A stretch of DNA of 64,000 nt from Fratercula arctica (lineage: Eukaryota; Chordata; Aves; Charadriiformes; Alcidae). The DNA lies in the NCBI GenBank assembly GCA_947846985.1, contig CANTUZ010000001.1, forward strand, positions 118,065,757 through 118,129,756. Reading direction: 5' to 3'. A program made the position numbers and the translations under genes. A model generated the notes under the pieces. It was not told the origin of the DNA and ran no database searches. It worked only from the letters and a program-made list of their open reading frames with translations. Shown here in pieces: positions 1 through 11,652 of the stretch. Position 1 is the first letter of the stretch; each line of letters starts with the position of its first letter.

Positions 1-1413
1 CACAGGAGACAGCAGATAGAGAAAAGTTAAGATACACTGTCACAGGAAAAGCATGTCAAGCCATGCAAGTGCTTATTCATTAATTGAAGTTTATTTCATG
101 TTTGTATTTCTAATGGCGACCTATGAACAGAAAAGGTTCTCTCTCATTATCAGGTATGTTGGTTTTTTTCCCCCTGTTTAAAATGAAGACATCCCTCATT
201 CTCTAGGATGTTATGGTTTATATTGTTATTTAATCCCAAATCTTCACTGACACCTATTCCTGCCAAATAGCCTTTACAGGACATCTGTGAAAGATATTTT
301 AAAAGTTTGCCTTAAATATTTTATTCTATATAAAAAATGTCCCAAGTATTTTTGTTTTTAAAAGGATTTTCTCCACAGCTTTTTGTCCACTTAGTTTCTC
401 GCCAAATGAGATATGATTTGGGAGAGAGGAAAGGTTAACTAGAGATTTCAAGGCATGTTTATTATGAATTCCCACACTTAATTACTAGAGAAAAAAAGGC
501 TGGATTACAGGAAAAGTCTTTCTCTAGCCCACATATTTAGTTATTGAAGCGCAAAATAATTCAAAGTAAGAATTTCCCAACGCCTGAGAAAAATGTTTAA
601 CTCTTACTTGTTCATTTTTTCTGGTGATACTGTTCTAGAAGGTCCACAAATTGATGACTAATAACATTTACCAAGGACTAGGTTTCTTCTAAGCAAAGAG
701 TTGAAAATCCAAAACCCAAGTCATTCAGCCATCAGTCATTAACAAGTCACAGAAACATACAAAAGCAACCGTGATTATTTTTCATGCTCCAAGCAATGTC
801 TTGTAACAATTAAAAAAAAATAAATTAAACATAGCCTATAGTCCAATTACTTTAAGCCTCTGAAGGGAACGTCCTTTTGGAGGCTCTGAAAACAGTCTAC
901 AAATTCTCATACACACTGAAAGGCAAGCAGTAGCTTGTATAGCTCCTGGTTAGGAGGTTTAAAAAATTGCTCTGTTTCACTGATATGAAAAAAAAAAAAA
1001 TTTAAAAAAAAAAAATCACTGAATAAAATAGTGGTGTTTACCTAGCACCCACAGGCTTCTTCCAAGGGAATCCACAAATGTTAACTCAGAGAATCAAATT
1101 AATTTTCAGTAAGCTAAATTTCTCCTACTAAGTCTATAGCTACACTGAAAAAAAAAAAAGAAAATGACACTATAAACTAGAAGAAATGGAAGACCAAATG
1201 AAACCCAGTAGCCTCAACCCCCACTTGTTTTAAGGGGAAAGAGGAAGAGGATTTGTATGCTAGGATTAATTAACAGTAGGCTGCCTAACTCTTTCACCTG
1301 CATCAGCAGCTAGAAATAGAGGCTGGGAGCCAACAGGTGTGTGTAGACTGGTGCCACGCAAACTTTATCTGAAAGCACCTCTGAGGGCCAGTGGGGTAGA
1401 AGAGCTCTGCTGC

Positions 1414-1719
1414 TTAGGAATCATGGACAGGCGGTGACATTAGTGGGCTGGGTAGCAAGTGCAGTACAAGTTTTCCCACATGTAGTTCCCAAAGCTCAGT
1501 GGCATATTCCATAGGTAACCCTTTGGAGAAAGTAAGGGTGTTGGAGTCAGGCCCATTTGATGGCAGGAGATGTTGCTCTGGAAACAATTGAGCCAGGCCT
1601 GATTGTTTTGGAATTATACTAGTAAGTGAATGATCACCACCAGAAGATGAAGGAGCAAAATCGTGGCCCATGTCAGCATCGGGCTTTGGGAAAAAAGCAG
1701 AAACGGTATTGCAGCTCAC
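1414..1719 (-). other. unassigned open frame with a possible splice acceptor
   Basis: This is a 101-codon minus-strand open frame without an ATG start. It reads in a protein-like way, rich in S, P, G and L, and includes the string LAQLFPEQHLLPSNGPDSNT. On the minus strand a pyrimidine-rich tract ending in AAAG lies just before the codons for PDADMGHDF, near position 1684, so it could be a 3' exon. It could also be an exon remnant, a retrocopy fragment or chance. I do not recognise the family, and no neighbouring exon was found. Confidence 0.2.
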
Positions 1720-2555
1720 CAGACTGAGAGACGTACCAGCACGTTTTATTTGAACTCTCTTAAAAATATACTATATGAGCAAAAGTAATACAAGTAATGT
1801 CAATGCCAGTGGAACTGGTTTTATAAAAAACAAATTGTAATCGGGTGTTAGCAGTGGAATAGCTCCTTATGACTTAATTGGTAGTAGTGCAGGAAGCTGT
1901 ATGGAGGGAAGTTTCTTGCTGTGATATCGGTGCAAACATATAACACTTGAACTGCTTATACCTTTCACCTACAGAGCAAGGGCTGCACAAAAACTACTCT
2001 CGAAGTGTATCCAGACCTCAGTAAGGCTTCTGCTCAGGAGATGTCTATATTCCCACTCAGGATGTGGCTGGAGGATAATTCAAAACTTTCTGTGCACCCA
2101 GTGTCACCCCCGTTCCCTCCCTGCGGGGGGGTTCTGCCACTGAGTGTTTCTCTAGGTTACACTGACCAGTGCAAGATAATAATTTCTTTAGAGCAGTATT
2201 TAACGTTGATAAGACATTTTCCTTTCCATCTACCTACACAACTGATGTTCATCTGAATTCATGAGGATTATTGACCCTGTCCCAAATGAATGCTGTTGGA
2301 TGTACAAAGTTTGCTCAGTGCTGATCAGGTGATTCTCCCAGAAGTGACAGTGGGCAGTGATGTATACACTTTGTTGTAAAAGCACCACATGATTCAAAAT
2401 CAAGGAAAACGTGACAACCCTGCACTGGAAAAAGATAAGAATGAAAGAGGGACAACAATTCTCGTCTCTCTCCCTGGATAATAACAATGCTGAATGAGAG
2501 AGCATCACTGAAATCTGTTTTAAAACTTTGAGAGAAAGTGGACTTTTTGGACCTT

Positions 2556-2646
2556 CTAAAAAAGTTTTGGGTTTTGTTTTGGGGTTTTTGTTCTTGTTGT
2601 TATTTTGGTTTTGGTTTGGTTTTTGTTTGTTTTTTTTTTTTTTTTC
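2556..2646. repeat. G/T-rich low-complexity tract ending in poly(T)
   Basis: The plus strand is almost entirely T and G in short runs and ends in a T homopolymer of about 16 bases at 2630-2646. It creates spurious hydrophobic or lysine/asparagine-rich open frames on the two strands. It may be the tail of an old retroposed sequence, but no body was recognised. Confidence 0.7.
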
Positions 2647-5150
2647 TAAAAGAGAATTTTGAAAAAGATAAAAACTATATGATAAAACAATTAAATGAAG
2701 GACATCAGAAAATATCTGTTCTACAGAGACCTCCATATCCTTCTGGAAATACCTGTTACATAGGATTATATCAGAAAGAAGGCTGCTATCAGGGAAAAAT
2801 CTGAGCTTTATAGATACATTCTGAAGTGTTATCTTCAGCGTTATCATTTGGCAATCATTGCTCAAATAATTGAAACCTCTACGTTCTAATTTGAGCTTTC
2901 AGTTTCCCTTTTCAGACTACTGATAACCATGTGCTGGTACTGTGGTATGACCAAAATGGATATGACCTACTTGCCTGAAACCAAATCATGCTTTCTTTTA
3001 ATTGGAGACGGAAGAGTCTAAGTGAAAGATAAGCGATCCCATTTCATAACTAAAATACATCTTTCAGAATGATCCCATTCCGGGGAGCAGAAAAGGGACT
3101 GGATGACTGGCCAGGTCATGTTGACCTAACACCTAAATTCTACCTCGTGAACACGGCCAGGCTCTACACATTAGAGCTGTTTCTTTTGCAATATATTTGC
3201 CATGTCATATACATTGCAATAAAAAAAAATACATATAATGTATATTTAATATCATAACACTACATTTAATTATTTTATTCACATTAAATATTATACAATG
3301 TTAAATGTTATATTAAATACATTGCTATTCTACCATATCTGGATGGATGATCCCTGGGAGAATATCTCTTCCTGTACACCATATATTTATTTATAATCAG
3401 GAGCTACTATTGAGGCAATGCTGTGTCAGAAAGTGGATCATGAGCGTATCCTGTGTATCGGTGGAGACCCCCTAAGAAATGCCATACTGCCTAAGATCAC
3501 TGCTCTTTCTCTGTCAGCAGCAAGAAGAAAAGCTGTTCAGGGAGAGCACATGAGCACGGCCACTTTCTGCGGTCCATTGCCCTCCTGGCCCCCCAGCAAT
3601 GGAATAGTTGCACTGGGGGCGCCAGCATGTACATCTTTCCCAAGTCCTTTCAGTATCCATTTATGGACCCGATGTCCATGAACTTGTCTACATGACTACA
3701 TACACTGACAGGTTGGAAGGTAAATTCAGGTACTCTATCCTGACAGATGTCAGTGTAGGATAGTCCTCAGGGCTGCCAGTGATTTGAACTCCAAGCTTCC
3801 ACAGAAACCACTTCCAGTATACTGTTTTCAGTTAGGAAAATTTTCAAACTATGTAATCAACCTTCCTTACTTCTCTTTTAGCCTGTTATTTCTCCCCATA
3901 CCTAACAGAAACATGAAAAACCAGATTATTTCATTCTTCTTTTATGTCTTTACATGTTTTTATTATGTCCTTTCCTCTCATTGCTTTTCTTTAAGTGAAA
4001 CAACCCCAAGAATTTCAAGCTTTCCTTTATGGCCTTCTTATCATGTTCATCATATTTTCTGTCTTCTGTACAACTTGGAGAGACTGCAATCATTGCCCCC
4101 CTTTGCTCTTGAAAAGCAGTGCAAAAGACTGGACAAGACCTAGGTACACTTACCAGTCCTTAGCAGAACATGAAGATTATCACCTGTCTCCTGTATATCT
4201 TCTTGAACTGAGCTTGCCTTTTTACAAATAATTTCTCTAATTTATCTGGTAAATCTAATTTACTGCTGGAAATCTATTGATAGCTTTCCCTCTCCCCTAA
4301 CTATTGAACTAATATTTTCTTAGTTTTACAATCAATGTACTTACTTACACTTGATGTGTTTTCCTAAGTGCATCTCATTCTCTGGCATGACTTTTCCAAT
4401 GTTGCTCAGTTCTTTTATGTCCCTTCTTAATAACCTGACCTTCTGTATGTTTTTGGAGGCTTCCTTCTTGTCTCTGTGAAAGGCTTGCTCGTGATTTAGC
4501 CAAGACAGTCATTTACTGCACTGCTATAGTGTAGATGCTTAGCGCTTGTACTCTATCATTTATTGGATGGACCACCAGCTCTGTTTATGTCCTTTTCCTT
4601 TGTATTTACATCTGATGAGTTCTTACCTCCAAGGTCTTCAAACTCCCTAAAGCTTTCTTTGCCAACCCAAACTATTTTTATTCTGCTGCTCTCCTTCCTT
4701 CTCTTCTTAGGGATATTGAATGAATTTAGGCTTTTAGTTCCTCTTGGGTTTTATCCAGACTTTTTTTCATTAGTAAAAAGACATTGTACCCAGAGCTATC
4801 GTTCTCCTTGTTCATTTTCTCATCTCCATCCAAATTATCTGAATTTCCTCTACTTGCCCCTTCCGCAAGGACCAATTTTAAAGTCCTTGTCCAAGTTGCT
4901 TACCTGTGTGCTTTTGCCACTCTACTCACCCCACTTCAATCCTTATTTAAAGCCATCCCGACTAATGGAAAATTGGTGTACAAGAATGATTTCAGATTTG
5001 GACCCCTCAAAGCAGAAACTTCCCAGGATGCCAAGTCCTGTGAGCAGATGTGTTTCTCTATGGCACATGGCAGAGACACATCAGAGACCACAATTTTTTG
5101 CAGTAGCTGCAAATAACAGCCTTACAGTGAATAGCCTCTTCTTCAATTTC

Positions 5151-7140
5151 ATAGGATCATAGAATCATAGAATTGCCTAGGTTGGAAGGGACCTTTCAGA
5201 TCATCTAGTCCAACCATCAACCTAACTCTGACAAAAACCATCACTAAACTATATCTCTAAGCGCTATGTCTACCTGTCTTTTAAAAACCTCCAGGATGGT
5301 GACTCAACCCTGGGCAGCCTGTTCCAATGCTTAATAACCCTTTCAGTGTAAAAATTTTCCCTAATATCCAATCTAAACCTACCCTGGTGCAATTTGAGGC
5401 CATTTTCTCTTGTCCTATTGCCTGTTACTTGGGAGAAGAGACTGACCCCCACCTCACTACAACCTCCTTCCAGGGAGTTGTAGAAAGCGATAAGGTCTCC
5501 CCTCAGCCTCCTTTTCTCCAGGCTAAACAATCCCAGCTCCCTCAGCTGCTCCTCATAAAACTTATTCTCCAGACCCTTCACCAGCTTTGTTGTCCTTCTC
5601 TGGACCCGCTCCAGCACCTCAATGTCTTTTTTTGTGGTGAGGGGCCCAAAACTGGACACAGTACTCAAGGTGGGGCCTCACCAGTGCCGAGCACAGGAGG
5701 ACGATCACTTCCCAAGTCCTACTTACCATAGTGTTCCTGATACAGGCCAGGATGCTGTTGGCTGCCTTGGCCACCTGGGGCACACTGCTGGCTCATATTC
5801 AGCTGGTTGTCAACCAACACCCCGAGGTCCTTTTCTGTCAGGCAGCTCTCCAGCCACTCCTCACCAAACTTGTAGTGTTTGCATGGGGTTGTTGTGACCC
5901 AAGTGCAAGACTCGGCACTTGGCCCTGTTGAACCTCATACCATTGGCCTCGGACCATCGATCCAGCCTGTCCAGATCCCTCCGCAAAGCCTTTCTACCCT
6001 CAAGCAGATCAACACTCCCACCTAACTTGGTGTCATCTGCAAACTTACTGAGGGCACACTCAATCCCCTTGTCCAGATTGTTGATAAAGATATTAAACAG
6101 AACTGGCCCCAGTAACAAGCCCTGGGGAACACTACTCATGACCAGCTGCCAACTGGATTTAACTCCATTCACCACCACTCTCTGGGCCTGGCCCTCCAGC
6201 CATTTTTTAACCCAGCATAGAGTACTCCCATCCAAACCATGGGCAGCCAGTTTCTCCAGGAGGATGCTGTGGGGTGCTGTATCAAAGGCCTTACTAAAGT
6301 CCAGGTAAACAATGTCCACAGCCCTTCCCTCATCCACCAAACGGGTCACTTTGTCACAGAAGGAGATCAGGTTTGTCAAGCAGGACCTGCCTTTCATGAA
6401 CCCATGCTGACTGGGCCTGATCACCTGGTTGTCCTTCATGTGCCACATAGTGGCACTCAGGATGATCTGTTCCATGACCTTCCCAGGCACCGAGGTCAGA
6501 CTGACAGGTCTGTAGTTCCCCTGATCATCCTTCTGGCTCTTCTTGTGGATGGACGTCACATTTGCTAGACGCCAGTCAGCTGGGACCTCCCCGTTTTGCC
6601 AGGACTGCTGGTAAATGAAGGAAAGTGGCTTGGTGAACACTGACGTCAGCTCCCTCGGTACCCCTGGGTGGATCCCATCCCATTGTGTACGTCCAGGTGT
6701 TGGAGCAGGTCCCTTACCATCTCCCTTTGGATTACGGGGGCTTCATTCTGCTCCCTGCCCCTATCTACTAGCTCAGGGCTCTGGGTACTCAGGGAATAAC
6801 CGACTCTACTACTAAAGAAGTAGGCAAAGAAAGCATTAAGTACCTCAGCCTTCTCCTCATCCTTTGCTGCTATGTTACCACCTTCACCCCATGTTGCTTC
6901 ACCCCATGTTGCTATGTTACCACCCTTCTCCCAAGTCCTCCTTTTGTTACTAATGTATTTACAGAAACTTTTTTTATTGCTCTTAACATAAAAAGCCAGG
7001 TTAAGTTCTAGTTGGGCTTTGGCCTTCCTAATTTTCTCCCTACATAGCCTTACAACATCTTTGTAGCCTTCCTGAGTGGCCTGCCCATTTTGCCAATGGC
7101 CATAAACTCTCCTTTTTTCCCTTCCCTTCAAGCAAGATAA
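5151..7140 (-). mobile_element. CR1 LINE, 5'-truncated, about 2 kb, minus strand
   Basis: This is a non-LTR retrotransposon of the CR1 family inserted in minus orientation. Its 3' end lies at the left, where imperfect repeats of the type ATAGAATCATAGAATT precede GGTTGGAAGGGACCT. Three minus-strand open frames cover the ORF2 protein. Positions 6646-7170 hold the endonuclease-RT linker. Positions 5861-6640 hold reverse transcriptase, with [10 protein letters not shown] and the catalytic-type KFADDTKLG. Positions 5270-5668 hold the C-terminal part, with [11 protein letters not shown] and HWNRLPR. The breaks near 6640 and 5670-5860 are frameshifts or stops, so it is dead. The 5' portion (ORF1 and endonuclease) is absent. 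A short internal duplication lies near 6880-6930. Confidence 0.93.
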
Positions 7141-8454
7141 GGCACATTTGATAGGGCAAAATGAGAACAATATTAAAGATTTAGATTTAGAGGCATATGA
7201 GTGCCACCTAATTTTTAGACACCCATTCCCAAAGTCAACTTAAAGAGAGTAAACCAAAAAATCAACAGCAGCAAAATGTTATCTCTGCTATAATGAGGGC
7301 AATGAAAACACTTATGCTCAAAACTCAGTATTACTGAGTGCTCTACAATTTATTTATGGTGTGGAGTAGTCTGAGATTTGTAGAGAAAAGACTTGCAAAC
7401 TAGACGTCATAAATGAAAACTGTTAATCTGGCCATCCCAAGCTCTTGTATATACTATCCAGGTATTCACAAGGATTACTATATCATGTGCATAAGAAATC
7501 CTGGCTGATGGTGGAGAGGAGGCTTTTGGTGTTGCAGTTACTGGCTGTCCGGGGACCCAGAGGCTCCAACCCTTGAAACAGCACCGGCTGCTGACAGACA
7601 GACCCCTCTGCTCCCCACCCTGCTTCTTCCTCCCCTACACATTTCTCCTCCCTACAGAACTTGCCTTCAACATACTTCATTTTTTTTACTCCCCTCTATC
7701 AACGAGAAGATATAGAGACATATTTAAGATTTTTTTCTCTGGACTTGCAAGCAATCACCCTCTTCAGTGCACAAGCACTGTACCAGAAGATAAGGTAGGG
7801 AATCAGGGAGCACATGGGTATCACATAGTTTTTGTTACTTTGACTTAGTAACAAAAATAAAGCACTACAAGAAACATGAATCTTTTATAAAAGGTCAGGA
7901 CATTCAATACCAAGACCCAGAGTTACGGAGACATACAATAGCTTGAACACCGACTTTAACAAAACATAAAAAAAATTAAAAAATAAGAATAAGGACTATT
8001 TGCATTAAATAGAATTCTTTTCAATGTTACAATTATTAAAAACTCTACCAAAGAAAAGCCTTTACTTCTGTGTTAACAAGAATTGTGAAGTAAACAATAA
8101 TCTGAAGTAAATGTAAAAGTAACAGAAAAGGTCTGTGGAAAGAACAACACAGGAAAATGCACTATGCATATTTTAACTGTTTTCTTTCTAAACTATTAAA
8201 TTTCTAACTTGACTGAGATATAGAAAAAAAGGGGAAAATTCATATCACAGGGAGAAAGTGCATTTTAACTAAAAATGAAAGAACAAACAGCCTTGATGTT
8301 ATCTGCTATCCCTGTCCCATATAGAGATCACATCTGCTGCAAGTAGACAAAGGAAGTCTTGAGTAATGAGAGAGAAAAGAAGCTGTGATTAGTGTTATGG
8401 GGAGCATATATCAGACTTCACCATGATTTTTATTATGTTTTCCTTCTCTTCCAG
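7141..8454. other. BTLA: non-coding; upstream region or intron 1 of BTLA
   Basis: No exon is convincing here. A short open frame from the ATG at 7508 begins MVERRLLVLQLLAV, which looks weakly like a signal peptide. It stops soon after and has no good in-phase splice donor, so it was not called as BTLA exon 1. Confidence 0.4.
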
Positions 8455-8764
8455 GATTTAATAACCACCAATTGTCTAGTTGAAATTCAAGTTAACAGAC
8501 ACTCCCAGTACAAAATTAATGTCGGGAACTCTTTGATTATACGTTGTCCAGTTTGTTACTGCAAGAAAAAGCCAGTCATGCAGTGGTGCAAGGTGGAGGT
8601 GGATACATGTGTGCCGCTGAAGGAGGGCAAAACACAATGGGAGTCCAACATGTTTACTTTGGAGGTTTTCTCAGCTCATCATAACGACAGTGGATGTTAT
8701 CGTTGTCAAGCAACAGAGTACAATTTTTCCACTGTGAGCCATGGAATAGAGGTTATTGTCGAAG
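8455..8764 (+). CDS. BTLA: BTLA, Ig V-type domain exon
   Basis: This exon encodes the extracellular ligand-binding domain of B- and T-lymphocyte attenuator, an inhibitory receptor that in mammals binds HVEM (TNFRSF14). The acceptor is a strong pyrimidine tract ending TTCCAG at 8454, and the donor is GAAG|GTGAGG. The exon starts on a codon boundary and ends in phase 1. Its 103 codons contain the BTLA cysteine pattern: RCPVCYCKKKP, QWCK and DTCVP, then DSGCYRC as the F-strand cysteine motif. The extra cysteines between the two core ones match the additional disulfide of mammalian BTLA. Possible N-glycosylation sites are NDS and NFS. The assignment rests mainly on the unmistakable C-terminal exon (12756-13097) joining in frame. 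The signal-peptide exon is missing, so the gene is 5'-partial here. Confidence 0.9.
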
Positions 8765-8819
8765 GTGAGGCCTCTATATTATGAAAGAACCCTTTTAAAC
8801 AGAAGGATGCCGTGTACAG

Positions 8820-8956
8820 AAGAGCTCATGCATGCTGGACAATGGCTTCTCCCAACATGTTTGACTGGTAGCACAATTATGCTGGTACTTACCACCTTCT
8901 TCATGCTTCTATCCTGCCTCTTGGTAGCACAGAAACAAAAGGAAAGAACAAAATAA
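8820..8956 (+). CDS. BTLA: candidate alternative transmembrane terminal exon of BTLA
   Basis: Only 55 bases after the V exon, an AG at 8818-8819 (GTGTACAG) opens an exon whose phase fits the V-exon donor. It reads EELMHAGQWLLP, then a strongly hydrophobic span of about 24 residues (GSTIMLVLTTFFMLLSCLLV), then a basic tail QKQKERTK and a stop at 8954-8956. Two overlapping AATAAA signals (8952-8961) sit on the stop. If used, it would give a membrane-anchored BTLA with no tyrosine motifs. A 55-base intron is very short, so this may be a fossil duplicate of the transmembrane exon or chance. The standard transmembrane exon at 10563 has better splice sites. This is inference from sequence only. Confidence 0.35.
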
Positions 8957-8961
8957 ATAAA
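8952..8961 (+). promoter_or_regulatory. tandem AATAAA poly(A) signals after the alternative exon
   Basis: Two overlapping AATAAA hexamers overlap or directly follow the stop of the candidate alternative exon. They are consistent with intronic polyadenylation. A/T-rich DNA often contains this hexamer by chance. Confidence 0.35.
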
Positions 8962-10562
8962 TAATGGGAGGATCTGGAAGAGGAAAACAAAGCTGCCGAC
9001 ACCAAACAGACATTAGTGGACCATTTGATAATAAAAAAACATTTATTGGAACAAAAAAAGGTTGTTTGAGGACAGCCTGGTTATACATCACATGGACTAG
9101 ACAGGTTGCAAATGGTCATGTAATAGCAGTTGATGAGGCCACACAACAGTAAAGAGGACAAAGCAATTCAAGCATCTTGTTGAGAATGATCTCTCTTGCA
9201 ACAGAGAGAAAGTATAATTTTGTACCCCAAGATGTTCAAGAGCAAGAAAGATTACATTAACTTGAAATGATCTTAAGGGCGAGTGAGGCCTTCAGATTGA
9301 CTTAGGCAGTTGACATGCCAAAGTCTAGATTATGAGGAGCTACGTCTGCCCTCCTCAATGTTGCTCTGCAGCTAGAAAGTGAGCTGTGTGGCCATAGTGT
9401 TCTACTGATCCCAGGCAGCTGAGTTGTAAGGTTGTTCTGTTGCCAGTTCCTCTCCTGGTAAGTAAATGAACTTTAAAACCTTGCTTATTGCCACACGAAA
9501 TGCTGCAACTTCGAAGGAGCAACATCAAAATTTATGTCTGTACTAGCAGACATGGTATATGCCCAGCTCATGATGCAAGTTTCCTTTGAAATATGTTCTG
9601 CTGATCTACTTACTTGAATGCCAAAGAGGTCTGAAAGATAGAATTACTCTGTTGGCAGTGGGAGACCAGCACGTCATTCCCCCTCCCCCCAAAACACTCT
9701 ACCATTTGCTTGTTGCATTTTGTTCCCTCTTCCATCAGCAGGTTGAAGGGGAGCCTTCTCAAGACTTCAGTATGCAGGGTAGAGAATACAACAGCAGTAC
9801 AAAATGTCAGGTTGCTGTTTCATTTCCCTGTTTTGCTTTTCTCTTTCAGAAAATTCTGCGAACGTTATCACAATTTCATCAGAAAATAAATTCTGATCCT
9901 TATTTCCTCTTTAAGAGAAAGGAACTAATCTGTATTGCTATGAATCTCTGGTTAGAGTGTTTTGCGCAGTCAAGGCAAATTTAAACTCATTGCTAAACAA
10001 CAATTGCTTTCTTCCCACCTGAACAAGATACAGTCTCTCAAGGGTCACAGTTTCCAAGGCTAGAACTGCCCAGCATTCAGCATAAAAGGGACAAAGCCGA
10101 TCAAGTTATCTCCTGGTGGTACACTCTATGCTTCTGACACGCTCTTTAATAGCCCAGTGATATATGGCTTATACTTACAAAAGTGTTAGGAATCATGCTA
10201 TACCATCACTTTAACACAGCCTGAAGTATGGGTTTTACTCACAGTTGGTTATTATTCACAATTACAATTGCAGAAATATATTGGAAGTTCAGGGCAGTGC
10301 TCTAATTCCGACCCTTTCTTTGCCTCTGCCAGCCTTCTGCCATGCATCATGCATCAATTACTCTTTCCTGTGCACTTTGCCTTCCAGTATCTTCATGCTT
10401 TGTAGAATGCCCATGGAGATAAGGTTATCTCATGACACGCTGTACCAAAGTTACAGAATGTTTAAGTACATTAAGAAGCCAGTTGCATCAGAAAGACCTA
10501 ATGCTAAAGAAAAAAGGCAGTCAAATATTTCTCCATGCTGATACATGCTAATGCAATTTTAG

Positions 10563-10700
10563 ATACCACTAGCATCTCAGAAGAGCCCCAAGAACCTGGA
10601 AAATACAAGATATTGCACATTATTTATGCTTCAGCATCCGTGGGTCTATGTTGTCCATTCATCGTCGTAGGCATGTTTTGGCGTCTAAGGCGGTACCATG
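10563..10700 (+). CDS. BTLA: BTLA, stalk and transmembrane exon
   Basis: A 138-base exon lies between an acceptor ending ATTTTAG and a near-perfect donor CCATG|GTAAGT. It is phase 1 at both ends. Joined to the V exon it gives a short acidic stalk (TTSISEEPQEPGK) followed by a membrane span (LHIIYASASVGLCCPFIVVG) and the stop-transfer sequence RLRRYH. The cysteine-rich end of the span and the basic RLRRYH resemble the human CLRRHQ region as I recall it. No start codon lies in it, and it makes sense only as an internal exon. Its phase fits both the exon before and the exon after, which strongly supports the gene model. Confidence 0.88.
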
Positions 10701-11605
10701 GTAAGTAGTTTTACCATCTAACCTTTGCCTAGTATGCATTTTTACTCCACTGCTTTTCACAGCTTCACAAAGGTTGCATTCAAAGCTCTGTGAAAATCCC
10801 CTAATAATTACCACAACTTATTGCTGAGATGTCCTTGTCGAGTGTGCCAGTTAGGATAATGGATCTTTAAAATTTTAATTTTAATTTGCCCCATGTATTG
10901 TTCCCTTTCAGAGAGAGAGGAATGGAAGTAAAGTAAGAACAAATAAAAACTTCAGACTTTATAACAGTTGGAAATTTTCTCCTGTTTTGCAAATAATCAA
11001 TTTAGAAATAAATAGGAGTTTTAGCCATGCAAATGTCGTCAAGCTCTATCCAGTTACATTTTATATTCCTAGTTTGCCCTCTATATTATCAAATAATTAC
11101 AGTATTAATCTCTCCTCCTTTACAGGAACTCTTACATAGCTGCCATGCCCTAAGTCAAGCATGGAACCATATCTTAATTTAAGTGATCTCACATTTGCCT
11201 ATTATAATCCCATGGATTTTTTTTTTTTTTAAATTTTAGGAAGATTAAATTATTTCACCTTCCAATAAAATTTATGATATTTGCTCGTAGGATGGCTTTG
11301 GGATTTTCCGTGCCTTTTTCTCCCCACCCATTTCACTGAACACAAAGAAAACTGGCCACAAGTACACCAGGATTTTTTGTGCTCCTATTCAGAGGAGCTC
11401 CATGTAACACAGAAACTTATTCTATAAATATATCATTCTGTGTTCATTAGCTTTTGTCAGAATAATTATTCCCAAATCCAGTTAGCAAATAGATTTTTAT
11501 TCTTTGAGGTCCGGTCAACAAGGCAAGGACTCCTCTAGTAATTAATACTACCTCCATAAGCAGAAAGGCACCTTCTCAAACATCTTTCTTTTTTCTTTTA
11601 CCCAG
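10701..11605 (+). other. BTLA: BTLA intron
   Basis: The intron runs from GTAAGT to a long pyrimidine tract ending TTTTACCCAG. It is A/T-rich with a T run near 11219-11230. Nothing else is supported. Confidence 0.75.
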
Positions 11606-11652
11606 CAAATCAAAAGAGAACTCCATTAACCCAACAGAGACAAGAGAGCCTG
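11606..11652 (+). CDS. BTLA: BTLA, short juxtamembrane cytoplasmic exon
   Basis: This 47-base exon has an excellent acceptor (TTTCTTTTACCCAG) and the donor GCCTG|GTATGT. Entered in phase 1 from the transmembrane exon it reads ANQKRTPLTQQRQESL, a basic and polar juxtamembrane segment, and exits in phase 0, exactly the phase the final exon needs. It is too short to find by open reading frame and is called from splice signals and phase agreement. Mammalian BTLA also has a small linker exon here, but sequence similarity is weak. Confidence 0.75.

Larger units (their letters stand above)
1..5150. other. non-coding stretch left of the first CR1
   Basis: No recognisable gene, tRNA or rRNA is seen here apart from one uncertain minus-strand open stretch described separately (1414-1719). 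The DNA is A/T-rich with an A-rich tract near 985-1017 and a G/T-rich low-complexity tract near 2556-2646 that creates artificial open frames. In mammals ATG3 lies upstream of BTLA in the same orientation, but I could not find its conserved C-terminal coding sequence. The missing BTLA signal-peptide exon could lie here or beyond the left edge. Confidence 0.5.
8765..10562 (+). other. BTLA: BTLA intron between V and transmembrane exons
   Basis: The intron is bounded by GTGAGG at 8765 and ATTTTAG ending at 10562. It includes the alternative exon candidate at 8820-8956, described separately. The remaining 1.6 kb is A/T-rich and shows nothing else I can support. Confidence 0.75.

Noticed and set aside
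2230..2865. 211-codon minus-strand open frame
   Set aside because: Its middle is the complement of a T/G homopolymer tract and gives lysine/asparagine repeats. No domain is present.
3912..4020. Hydrophobic stretch MKNQIISFFFYVFTCFYYVL as a BTLA signal-peptide exon
   Set aside because: It comes from T-rich DNA, has no in-phase donor matching the BTLA exon at 8455, and the surrounding translation is not protein-like.
7294..7360. ATG with codons MKTLM..., recalling the start of mammalian BTLA
   Set aside because: It stops after 11 codons and has no hydrophobic core. The resemblance is chance.
7508..7577. Signal-peptide-like MVERRLLVLQLLAV
   Set aside because: It terminates quickly and has no consensus donor in the phase required.
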